DNA of 64,000 nucleotides from Rhodococcoides fascians A25f (GTDB lineage Bacteria; Actinomycetota; Actinomycetes; Mycobacteriales; Mycobacteriaceae), in NCBI RefSeq assembly GCF_000760935.2, contig NZ_CP049744.1, positions 496,001-560,000 on the forward strand, given 5' to 3'. The notes beneath the pieces are model-generated. The model worked only from the letters and a program-made list of their open reading frames with translations, was not told the origin of the DNA and made no database searches. Within the stretch, counting starts at the first letter, position 1, and every line of letters starts with the position of its first letter. The position numbers and the translations under genes were made by a program. Below are positions 17,466-24,488 of the stretch, piece after piece.

Positions 17466-17495
17466 GCCCCCGCTGCCGGCCAGGGCAACGGGGGC
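17466..17495 (+). promoter_or_regulatory. RNA hairpin 2 with GGCCAG loop
   Basis: A 12-bp stem with one mismatch (17466-17477 with 17484-17495) closes the same six-base loop GGCCAG as hairpin 1, with TGCC/GGCA next to the loop in both. It lies 42 bp before ATG 17538. Confidence 0.6.
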
Positions 17496-17537
17496 ATGCC
17501 AATCACTCACACGAAACTCCACCAGAAGGAACTTCCG

Positions 17538-17825
17538 ATGACCACTGTAAACCAGACCACCGACACGAACGAGCCTGATTGGGCGATCGGCGGCAGGACC
17601 CGTCTCGACCAGAACACCACAGCCATCGTGCAGCTCGTCGACGACCTACACGTTCGCTTCGTGATCGACGAAGGCAGCGACGACCGCCGCCACCGGTACG
17701 AGATCACCTTCGACGCGGCTGCCGCTCTCGGCTCACTCCTCACCGCCCTCAGTCACGTGATCCGCCCCGCTGGAATTACCCGCCCCGCAATCGCTTTCAC
17801 CGAGGTCCAGGAGTTCGACAAGTGA
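17538..17825 (+). CDS. Small hypothetical satellite protein
   Basis: Ninety-five residues, unrecognised. A polar N-terminus is followed by strands (TAIVQLVDDLHVRFVIDEG, RYEITFDAAAALGSLLTAL). ATG 17538 is chosen because AAGGA lies 7 bases upstream and hairpin 2 occupies the leader. Its stop overlaps the next start (GTGA). Confidence 0.6.
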   Translation: MTTVNQTTDTNEPDWAIGGRTRLDQNTTAIVQLVDDLHVRFVIDEGSDDRRHRYEITFDAAAALGSLLTALSHVIRPAGITRPAIAFTEVQEFDK

Positions 17826-18301
17826 CGAACCCATTCGAGTCCCACCTCAGCAAGAGGAATCTCGCCACGCTCGACGCGATGTGCGCCGAGCACGGGCAGG
17901 GGAACCGAGCGATGGCCGCCGCGACCATGCACCAGATGCAGATCCAGGAACAGGAGGGCGCTCGGCTGTGCGCGATCGCCAACCTGCAATTCCCGGCGGC
18001 GGACGCGAGCCGGCCGGCGTGGTTCGTCGGCGAGACACCGGTATTCGACCACATGCTCCTCGACACCCACGAAGTCTGCAGAACGTGGACACGCTCGTTC
18101 GACGTCCCCGACCAGGGGTGGTCGGTAGCGATCGTGTGCGACGACGTCTACAACGAGGAGCAGGAGGAGTGGGAGACGTCCGGTCCGCGGATCGCGGTCT
18201 CCGTCGAGGAGTACACCGAGCTCGACCCCGAAAGCGCTGCCGCCCTTGCCATCGCGATCGTCGACGCTGTCGAAGCCCTGAACGGCACCGCCGGCGAATG
18301 A
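17822..18301 (+). CDS. Hypothetical satellite protein
   Basis: A 159-residue acidic protein with no recognised motif. It has a helical N-terminus (FESHLSKRNLATLDAMCAEH), a central aromatic stretch (WTRSFDVPDQGWSVAIVCDD), and a C-terminal Ala-rich helix after IAVSVEEYTELDPES like that of the gene two places upstream. It is coupled on both sides by stop/start overlaps, so it belongs to one early operon. Confidence 0.6.
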   Translation: MTNPFESHLSKRNLATLDAMCAEHGQGNRAMAAATMHQMQIQEQEGARLCAIANLQFPAADASRPAWFVGETPVFDHMLLDTHEVCRTWTRSFDVPDQGWSVAIVCDDVYNEEQEEWETSGPRIAVSVEEYTELDPESAAALAIAIVDAVEALNGTAGE

Positions 18302-18726
18302 ACGCGACCGAGTCAGTGTCCAGGTTCGAGTGGGAGCACTGCGTCAAACGCACACCCATGCCGGGCAGCACGAAGTTCCTGGCGCTGGTTCTCGCGACGT
18401 TCAGCTCTTCGAGGACCGGGTCGAACGTTCACCCGAGCGTGGCCCGGTTGGCCCGCGAAATGGAGGTCTCCGAACGGACCGTCAACCGCGGCATGGACTG
18501 GCTCCGAAACCACGGTTGGATCGTCCGTGTCCGACAGGGCAACCGGTGGAAAAACCAGGCCGACGAGTACCGGTTGTCACTCCCGAGCAACGTGCTCGAG
18601 GTGATGCAACTCGACCCGGACAGTCGACCGTACGACGGGAGTCTGAGCGACACCGATGACGCTCAGACTCCCGAAGTCCACCCGACACCGATGTCGCTCA
18701 GACTCGTTGAGAGCCGCAATGTCTGA
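18298..18726 (+). CDS. Winged-helix DNA-binding protein, candidate replication initiator
   Basis: A 142-residue protein with a helix-turn-helix of the phage replication or GntR-like type: VHPSVARLAREMEVSERTVN is the HTH and RGMDWLRNHGWIVRVRQGNR the wing. Upstream, GSTKFLALVLATFSSSRTGS matches the first helix of this fold. The 3' third of the gene overlaps a cluster of 12-bp iterons, typical of a replication protein binding next to or inside its own gene. No polymerase or helicase domain is present, so it would recruit host or helper machinery. Confidence 0.7.
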   Translation: MNATESVSRFEWEHCVKRTPMPGSTKFLALVLATFSSSRTGSNVHPSVARLAREMEVSERTVNRGMDWLRNHGWIVRVRQGNRWKNQADEYRLSLPSNVLEVMQLDPDSRPYDGSLSDTDDAQTPEVHPTPMSLRLVESRNV

Positions 18727-18797
18727 GCGACATCTGGGCAAAGTCTGGACGACAACTCAGCAAGTCTGGACGACATTTGAGACGAGTCTGAGCGACA
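18641..18797. repeat. Iteron cluster, candidate replication origin
   Basis: The 12-mer GTCTGAGCGACA or GTCTGGACGACA occurs at 18641, 18721, 18743, 18764 and 18786 on the plus strand. Inverted copies are at 18658-18668 (11 bases, one change) and 18692-18703. The last four are spaced 22, 21 and 22 bp, about two helical turns, the hallmark of iterons bound on one DNA face. The cluster lies at the end of the winged-helix gene. Confidence 0.75.
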
Positions 18798-18902
18798 CCA
18801 GTGTCGCCCCATCCTGTAGATCCTGCAGTTACCCAGCAATAGATCCATCGGTTCCCGGCTTGAGAGCGCAACTAACTGACCGCACGCGAGAGAGGAAACC
18901 AG

Positions 18903-19082
18903 ATGCCCAATCGATACGGGGAGACCGAAGAGGAACCACCCCTCGACGACCACCATCCCGGCTGTCGGAAAGGCTGGCTCGGCGAGGACCCGGACGGCAA
19001 CCCGATCCCGTGCATCCAGTGCCGACCGCACCTCGCCGAGCCGGCGAAGGTGAACGACTGCGACCCCAACAGGTACCGATGA
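18903..19082 (+). CDS. Small cysteine-containing satellite protein
   Basis: A 59-residue protein after a GAGAGG ribosome-binding site. Cysteines in HHPGCRKGW, IPCIQCRPH and VNDCDPN could bind zinc. It is too short for a family call. It starts the second rightward gene block, after the iterons, and overlaps the WhiB-like start by four bases. Confidence 0.6.
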   Translation: MPNRYGETEEEPPLDDHHPGCRKGWLGEDPDGNPIPCIQCRPHLAEPAKVNDCDPNRYR

Positions 19083-19354
19083 CGTACTCCAAGACACCCG
19101 AGGCCGCGAAGATCCTCAAGAGCCCGACACTTCGAGACGCCGCCTGCCACGGCCGGTGGCCGATGTTCGATGCCGAGATCGACGGCGAAAAGGCCGCCGC
19201 CGCAACCATTCGCCTCGATGCAGCGGTGCAGCTCTGCGCAACCTGCCCCGTCCACGCAGCATGCGAGTCCGCACGCCAAGCCCTACCCGTACGAGAAGTC
19301 GCCGGCGTCTGGGCCGGCCGCGTCTACGGACGCCCAACCCGAAAGGCAGCATGA
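19079..19354 (+). CDS. WhiB-family iron-sulfur regulator
   Basis: A 91-residue WhiB-like protein. The four cluster cysteines are visible: one in DAACHGRWPMFD, then C-x2-C-x5-C in LCATCPVHAAC. The G-V-W-A-G turn follows. WhiB-like proteins bind a 4Fe-4S cluster and regulate transcription with the sigma factor; phage-borne versions can alter host WhiB control. Confidence 0.9.
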   Translation: MTYSKTPEAAKILKSPTLRDAACHGRWPMFDAEIDGEKAAAATIRLDAAVQLCATCPVHAACESARQALPVREVAGVWAGRVYGRPTRKAA

Positions 19355-19515
19355 AGATCAGCGTCAAACCCGAGGCCCGAGTCAACTGCCGACGCTCCGG
19401 CACGCATCGAATCGGCCTGCGCATAGCCGGACTGACCCTCGCCCTGACCGGACCCGAAGCGCTCACCCTGGCGGACCAGCTCGTCGACGCAGCCGAGAAG
19501 ACCGACCGTGGGTAA
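19351..19515 (+). CDS. Small hypothetical satellite protein
   Basis: Fifty-four residues, beginning MKISVKPEARVNC, with a strand-helix pattern ending LADQLVDAAEK. It overlaps its neighbours on both sides (ATGA at the WhiB stop), which supports it being translated. Function unknown. Confidence 0.5.
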   Translation: MKISVKPEARVNCRRSGTHRIGLRIAGLTLALTGPEALTLADQLVDAAEKTDRG

Positions 19516-19648
19516 CCGACCGAAGCCATGCCTCGGCAACGGCTGCACTAACGCCACCACACACGAGGACCGCCGCTGCACCACCTGCCGCCGCATCCTC
19601 CACGAACTCCACGAAATCACTGGCGCAGAGGACGACCACCATGCCTGA
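19508..19648 (+). CDS. Small zinc-ribbon-like satellite protein
   Basis: A 46-residue GTG-started frame with paired cysteines (PCLGNGC and RCTTC) about 10 residues apart, a likely zinc knuckle, then a helix (RRILHELHEITG). It overlaps the genes on either side by 8 bases. Function unknown. Confidence 0.5.
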   Translation: MGNRPKPCLGNGCTNATTHEDRRCTTCRRILHELHEITGAEDDHHA

Positions 19649-19790
19649 CCAGCCGACCTACACCGAATGCCGCAGTGCCGATTGCACCATCTGGACCGAC
19701 GAGCCGAGCGGGTTCTGCAGCGTCTGCCAGGACGAGGTCCGGGAGCTCGACGAACGACTCGGCATCGACCCCGACCGCCCCACCCTGTAG
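19641..19790 (+). CDS. Small zinc-ribbon-like satellite protein
   Basis: A 49-residue frame with C-x4-C (ECRSADC) and C-x2-C (FCSVC) pairs followed by an acidic helix. It resembles the preceding 46-residue protein in layout and may be a tandem relative. Its stop is followed by GGAGG for the HNH gene. Confidence 0.55.
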   Translation: MPDQPTYTECRSADCTIWTDEPSGFCSVCQDEVRELDERLGIDPDRPTL

Positions 19791-19798
19791 GAGGTCCC

Positions 19799-20119
19799 AT
19801 GCCCCACGCGCCGGCACGCATCTGCCCACGCTGCAAACAAACCACCACCGCACGCAAGTGCCCGACGTGCTGGCCCGCGTGGTCCGGCTCGGCCTGGAAG
19901 AACGGCAGCACACGACGCTGGCGCAAGCTCCGCGCCGAGCAACTCGAGCAACACCCGATCTGCCAACGGCCAGGATGCCACCGCCTCGCCCGCGAAGTCG
20001 ACCACGTCGACAACCTCGCCGGCGGCGGTGAGATGTACACGGGCCCACTGCAGTCGCTGTGCCCACCACACCACGCCGAGAAGACCGCCACCGAACGAAA
20101 GCGAACGAACTATGACTGA
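19799..20119 (+). CDS. HNH endonuclease
   Basis: A 106-residue HNH nuclease. A zinc-binding pair (ICPRCKQ, KCPTC) precedes the beta-beta-alpha-metal core EVDHVDNLAGGG, then LQSLCPPHHAEKTATE, with the conserved Asp-His, Asn and final His. Such small HNH proteins sit beside terminase genes in many phages and help DNA packaging; here there is no terminase, so it may act with a helper enzyme. ATG 19799 follows GGAGG. Confidence 0.88.
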   Translation: MPHAPARICPRCKQTTTARKCPTCWPAWSGSAWKNGSTRRWRKLRAEQLEQHPICQRPGCHRLAREVDHVDNLAGGGEMYTGPLQSLCPPHHAEKTATERKRTNYD

Positions 20120-20264
20120 CCCACAGCACAGCCAGGACGCCGAGCTCCGCGAGCAGATGCGAGCCGCAGTCGAGCACCTCTGGGACGGCGTCGACGACGT
20201 CAGCCCCAACCTCAAAGCGGCACTCCGCCGAGCCGCGGCGACCCGACCCGCCCCCGCCCCGTAG
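20112..20264 (+). CDS. Small hypothetical satellite protein
   Basis: Fifty residues, mostly helical (AELREQMRAAVEHLWDGVDD). It overlaps the HNH gene by 8 bases and ends at a double hairpin that probably terminates this operon. Function unknown. Confidence 0.5.
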   Translation: MTDPQHSQDAELREQMRAAVEHLWDGVDDVSPNLKAALRRAAATRPAPAP

Positions 20265-20313
20265 GGGCGTCCACCGAACGGACGCCCTCAGCCACGGACA
20301 GCGACTCGGTGGC
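20265..20313 (+). terminator. Double hairpin between early and capsid genes
   Basis: GGGCGTCC / GGACGCCC (20265-20272 with 20280-20287), then AGCCAC / GTGGCT near 20289-20313. Starting right at a stop codon, it is a probable terminator or attenuator. Confidence 0.55.
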
Positions 20314-20395
20314 TCTTCGCGTGCGCGCTCAGGTTGGGGCGCATGGGGGGTATCAACCCGGAGGGGCACAGACACAACGAGAGGAACTCACCACC

Positions 20396-20674
20396 ATGAC
20401 CGATCGACACGACACCGAGGGCGCGGACCTCGAGCAGATCCGCAACATCGACGTTGCACGCGCGGCCCGGATGGCCCTGGCATCGCAGAACAACGACGGC
20501 CCGGGCATGCAGCTTGTGCTACGCGAGGCGGCCGCCGACGACGAGGGGTTCGCCCGACTGATCTCGGCGCTCGCAGCGCTCGCAAGGTCACTCTCGAACC
20601 AGCTCTCGCCGAACGATGTTGCCGCGCCCCTGTTACAGCTCATCGACGCGGCAATGCGTTACCCTGATAATTGA
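20396..20674 (+). CDS. Small helical hypothetical protein before the capsid gene
   Basis: A 92-residue helical, acidic protein with GAGAGGA upstream. Segments DVARAARMALASQNN and FARLISALAALARSLSNQL suggest a helical bundle. Its place just before the capsid gene would suit a capsid assembly or scaffold helper, but that is positional inference only. Confidence 0.6.
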   Translation: MTDRHDTEGADLEQIRNIDVARAARMALASQNNDGPGMQLVLREAAADDEGFARLISALAALARSLSNQLSPNDVAAPLLQLIDAAMRYPDN

Positions 20675-20695
20675 GTGATGGCGAGTAGGTGCATC

Positions 20696-20824
20696 GTCCG
20701 CGTAGCCGCTGTATGTCGAAGCGCCGCCAGCGATGCGCCTGCCGCGTTCTCACTCACCGGGTTTCGAGTAATGGTCCGCGAAGTTCTGGCCCGCGAAGCC
20801 GCTCGTAGTTGGAGCGCCGCCAGC
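20696..20824 (+). repeat. Imperfect 36-bp direct repeats upstream of the capsid gene
   Basis: The segments 20696-20731 and 20789-20824 match at most positions and share AGCGCCGCCAGC at the end. They fill most of the 244-bp leader of the capsid gene, which holds no gene of its own. They could be a protein-binding or packaging site, or duplicated regulatory sequence. Confidence 0.5.
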
Positions 20825-20918
20825 CGTGGGGAACCGCCAGCCAGCCGCCGAGCCGGTTGACCACCCACTTTTCTTGCGCGCAATTCTGTTGCAGCGCAAT
20901 GCCATCGAGGACCCACAA

Positions 20919-22124
20919 ATGAATCTGAAACAGCAGTACGACGCAATCAGGAACCGGATGAAAGAGCTCCGGACGATCGGCCGTGAGCGCGATTTCACTG
21001 ACGCGGAGATGAAGGAAGCCAACGATCTATTCGACCAGAGCGAGCGTCTCGAAAAGGAAATCGAGAAGAACGACGAGATCGCCGACAAGCTCAAGAGCAT
21101 CAACGCCGACAGGGACGACGAAGACTCGGACGACGACGGCGACGACGACGACGACGATAGGCACCGGATCCCGCTCGGTGGGAAGAGCCTGAAGACGGGC
21201 TTTCTGCCGGCGCAGGGCAAGAGTTTCGACCAGCTCGCGCGCCGCATCGCCAAGCAGGTACAGGCGAACGGCCGCAAGTCGATCGACGTCGAAACGATCA
21301 CCCCGGTCACGCTCAACACCGACCCGATCCCGATGGACAAGCCGGCCGGAAACCTCCTCGCGTTGATCCCCGTCGTACAGCGCGGCACCGTGCGGTTCGA
21401 CTGGCTGCAGCAGACGGCCCGCACGAACAACGCGAAGATCGTCGCCCCGGGCGCGCTCAAGCCAACCTCGCAGTACGACATGGAGTCTCGCGGCGGCCGC
21501 CTCCGGGTCCTCGCGCACACGTCCTCTCCGTTCGACAAGTACCTACTCGCCGACTCGCCGTGGCTCGGCCAGTTCATCGGCAACGAGCTGCTGTACGGGC
21601 TGTACTCGGAGCTCGAGCGTCAGATCATCGCGGGCACCGGCGACGGCAGCGATGACGCCACCGAGCTGAAAGGACTGCTCGGCACGAGCGGAATCCGCCA
21701 GCAGGGGTTCGCCACCGACCGGATCGTCACCACCCGCAAGGCCGTGACGCAGCTCGAAAAGATCGGCGTCACATCACCGGCCGGCAGCTACTGGGTGATG
21801 AGCCCGGACGACTGGGAGGCACTCGAGCTTTCGCGCACCGCGGACGGCCACCTCGAGCTCGGCAGCCCCGTCAACGTCGCAGCGAAGCAGCTGTGGAGTC
21901 GACCCGTGGTCACCGTACCCGGACTCGAATTCGGCGCCGGTTTCCTCGTTGGCCCCGGGGCAACGCAGCTCAACACGGACCTGCAGGGCATCGAAACGCT
22001 GTGGTTCGCCCAGCACAACGACGACGCGTTCCGCAACCAGCTACGCGCACGCTGTGAGGGCCGTTTCGAGTTCGTCGTCCCGCTGCCCGGGCACATCGTG
22101 AATCTCGACCTCGTCGCAGGCTGA
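20919..22124 (+). CDS. HK97-fold phage major capsid protein
   Basis: A 401-residue major capsid protein. The N-terminal part (about 1-70) is a charged coiled coil (YDAIRNRMKELRTIGRERD) ending in an Asp-rich run, as in the delta or scaffold domain of HK97-type proteins. The shell domain follows (TITPVTLNTDPIPMDKPAGN, LLYGLYSELERQIIAGTGDG, LLGTSGIRQQGF, YWVMSPDDWEALELSRT, and EGRFEFVVPLPGHIVNLDL at the end). ATG 20919 has GAGG 8 bases upstream. No prohead protease is encoded in the element. It lies directly before the tail gene. Confidence 0.9.
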   Translation: MNLKQQYDAIRNRMKELRTIGRERDFTDAEMKEANDLFDQSERLEKEIEKNDEIADKLKSINADRDDEDSDDDGDDDDDDRHRIPLGGKSLKTGFLPAQGKSFDQLARRIAKQVQANGRKSIDVETITPVTLNTDPIPMDKPAGNLLALIPVVQRGTVRFDWLQQTARTNNAKIVAPGALKPTSQYDMESRGGRLRVLAHTSSPFDKYLLADSPWLGQFIGNELLYGLYSELERQIIAGTGDGSDDATELKGLLGTSGIRQQGFATDRIVTTRKAVTQLEKIGVTSPAGSYWVMSPDDWEALELSRTADGHLELGSPVNVAAKQLWSRPVVTVPGLEFGAGFLVGPGATQLNTDLQGIETLWFAQHNDDAFRNQLRARCEGRFEFVVPLPGHIVNLDLVAG

Positions 22125-22127
22125 TCG

Positions 22128-23819
22128 GTGGCTGTCGACACAGTCGGCGGTCAGGTCGGTGGCGTCGGTGTAGCCGACGCCATCGATTTCGACCTCGAGT
22201 TCCAGAAGATCGCCGACCGCCTCGCCGCGGACGAACGGAACCGGCTCAAGCCACCGCTCGTGCGCCTGTGGGACGGCGACTGGAACCTCCGCGGTATCTG
22301 TGCGCAGGAGAATTCGGCGTCGTTCCAGCTCGTCAACAACGAGACCGGCATCGGCACGATCGAGCTGCCCGAGGGCTACTACCTGTCGGACTGGCTCGTC
22401 GACGTCGAATCCCGAGGCACGACGAACGTGTTCATCACCGTCGACAAGGACGGGATGCGTTGGGCCGGAATGATGGAGGAGTTCGAGCTCCTCCACGACG
22501 ACATCGGCAAGTCCGTCGTGAAGGTCACGTTCAAGCACGATTACCAGCACTTAAAGCACATTCTGTTCTGGAGCCTGCCTTGGCTCCCGGCGGAGGTCCA
22601 GCCCGGTTCGTGGATCGGGTTCGGCACCGCGAAACAGGTATGCAAGACAGCGCTTCTCGCGAACATCATGCGTCTCGAGTCGTCGGCGTTCATGCTGCCC
22701 GACAACCCGCTCGACGCATCGCAGTGGTTCAACTTCAACCAGTCCACCTGGTCGATGACCGTCAAGCCGACGCAACCCGGCGAGGTGGACAACTCGCTGA
22801 TCGCGATCCTCGTCTCCCGATTCAAGACCGGGCACGAGGCGTGCCGGCGAATCGTCGACGACTCGCAGCTCACGTGGGTATGCCGGCGGTACCTCGAGGG
22901 CGATCCTCCGCCGTGGCCCGGTGCGAACCTCCGCCACGGCTGCCTGGTGTGGGATCTCGTCGACAAGTCCGGGTTCAACACTGGGACCGCTTTCCGCGGC
23001 GACATCTTCGGCGGCCTGATCCACGAGATCATGACCATCGGATCGGATGGCATCACCGAGAACGTCGAGACCATCGACGACCCGAACGTCCCCGGAGAAC
23101 TGTTCCAGCCAGGATGGCGGGGCACAGTCCCACAGCTCCCGGGGTGCGTGTTCTACGAGTCGGAGCAGACCGGCACGTTCCGAACGTCGTTCAAGCACAA
23201 GCCCGCAACGGTCGTGCAGACGGTCGCAGGAGGGCACTCAGCACCGTACGTGAACGAGACCATCAAAGCGTTCATAGTCATGGCGGGAAACCTGACCGCC
23301 TCGATCCCAGGCATCCCGCCGATGGGCGAAGTAGCGGACGCATTCCTGTCCCCGATCTACACTGATGCGTTTTTCGCGTTCGGGGCCCACAAGAGTCCTC
23401 AACGCGCACAACGTCTTTCGACCAAAGGGTTCCACTACTTCGAGGACATGGCGCAAGGTGCCGACCGCGCCTACACCCTCAAGTACCTCATCGCGCAGCG
23501 CGCCGCGATGTACGAATCCCGCGAATCAACCAGGGCAACGCTCACCGTCACAGACGGAAACCCCTGGCGCGTCGGCGAAAAGGGATTCGGCGACTTCTCG
23601 ATCGGCGACCGCGTCGGGTTCACCATCCGGGGCCCGAAATCGCTGTACGGAAAGATTTTCGTCGAGCAGGTTTCCGAGCTCACCCTCGCATGGGACCGCG
23701 GCACCACCCCGACGTGGCAGATCAAGATCGGCTCTCGCGAACCCGAGGATCCGATCCTCCGCGCATTCCAGGACCTGCAAGATTTCTTCGGAATGATCCA
23801 GGCCCTCGGCGTCGTCTAG
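22128..23819 (+). CDS. Minor tail protein, siphovirus Gp37-like family
   Basis: A 563-residue protein resembling the Gp28/Gp37-like minor tail proteins of actinophages: RLWDGDWNLRGICAQENSAS and LPEGYYLSDWLVD near the N-terminus, then HDYQHLKHILFWSLPWLPAE and a C-terminal GDRVGFTIRGPKSLYGKIFV. These belong to the tail-tip baseplate in the phage. It starts at GTG three bases after the capsid stop. Carrying capsid and one tail-tip gene but no other tail genes suggests the element alters helper particle size and adsorption. Confidence 0.75.
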   Translation: MAVDTVGGQVGGVGVADAIDFDLEFQKIADRLAADERNRLKPPLVRLWDGDWNLRGICAQENSASFQLVNNETGIGTIELPEGYYLSDWLVDVESRGTTNVFITVDKDGMRWAGMMEEFELLHDDIGKSVVKVTFKHDYQHLKHILFWSLPWLPAEVQPGSWIGFGTAKQVCKTALLANIMRLESSAFMLPDNPLDASQWFNFNQSTWSMTVKPTQPGEVDNSLIAILVSRFKTGHEACRRIVDDSQLTWVCRRYLEGDPPPWPGANLRHGCLVWDLVDKSGFNTGTAFRGDIFGGLIHEIMTIGSDGITENVETIDDPNVPGELFQPGWRGTVPQLPGCVFYESEQTGTFRTSFKHKPATVVQTVAGGHSAPYVNETIKAFIVMAGNLTASIPGIPPMGEVADAFLSPIYTDAFFAFGAHKSPQRAQRLSTKGFHYFEDMAQGADRAYTLKYLIAQRAAMYESRESTRATLTVTDGNPWRVGEKGFGDFSIGDRVGFTIRGPKSLYGKIFVEQVSELTLAWDRGTTPTWQIKIGSREPEDPILRAFQDLQDFFGMIQALGVV

Positions 23820-23839
23820 TTGGCCGACGCAGGAACGCC

Positions 23840-23874
23840 AGAACGGCCCCGAGAGCAAATCTCGGGGCCGTTCT
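23840..23874 (+). terminator. Strong terminator after the capsid/tail operon
   Basis: A perfect 15-bp stem (AGAACGGCCCCGAGA with its complement at 23860-23874) with a 5-base loop GCAAA, 20 bp past the tail-gene stop and before a convergent gene. Confidence 0.85.
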
Positions 23875-23884
23875 CCGTGACTTG

Positions 23885-24328
23885 CTAGTCCGGGTGGGAA
23901 GGACTCTGGCTCAGAGCGCCGAGGGACCATCCTGAAACCTCGGTGAGGCGGCCGCGCCAAGCCGCTACGCCGAGCTGTCTGCCGCCCTCATGCACGACGG
24001 CGTCGAGCAAATGTATGTATCCAGTGCGGGCGATTTTGGTCGAAAGGTCAGCCTTGTCGGTTCCGTCCGCCAACTGGCGGTAGTGCTCGACTTCGAGGCT
24101 CCAGATTGCGGCGAGATCGCCTTTCGACCAGGTCTCGTTTGCAGCGTCGAAGTACGCCGCGCCCGAGACCAGAGTTCCCGAAACGACTACACCGGAGACT
24201 GTCAGGGTGATGCCGACTTTGGCCTCACTGTTGAGGTTGAAGATGGCCACGATTCGTGTCAGGAGTTGGTCGCGGTCCTCGCGAAGCGGTGCCGGGGGTG
24301 CAGTGGTGGTTTCGGTGTCGTCCGTCAT
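23885..24328 (-). CDS. GvpU-like or unrecognised protein at the satellite right end
   Basis: A 147-residue protein starting ATG 24328 behind GAGGAG. After a disordered Thr/Pro-rich start, the motif KVGITLTVSGVVVSGTLVSG followed by AAYF resembles the gas-vesicle accessory protein GvpU (ITL-x-V-x-G-x-x-VSG pattern). No other gas vesicle gene is in the window, so the fold may be shared rather than the role. It is the only leftward gene at this end and may be a cargo or control gene. Confidence 0.5.
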   Translation of the reverse strand: MTDDTETTTAPPAPLREDRDQLLTRIVAIFNLNSEAKVGITLTVSGVVVSGTLVSGAAYFDAANETWSKGDLAAIWSLEVEHYRQLADGTDKADLSTKIARTGYIHLLDAVVHEGGRQLGVAAWRGRLTEVSGWSLGALSQSPSHPD

Positions 24329-24488
24329 GGGTGTGGCTCCTCGGGGTGGAAGGTGTCCGCTCGGCCCGGACGCTACCCCGCGGGTCCGACACGGCATGGC
24401 CGCGTGAAGGGCCGTGCCCACACTTTGCCCACACTTGCCCACTATTGGGGGTAATCGTCGGGTATCGAGGTAGACGGGAATCCACTGC

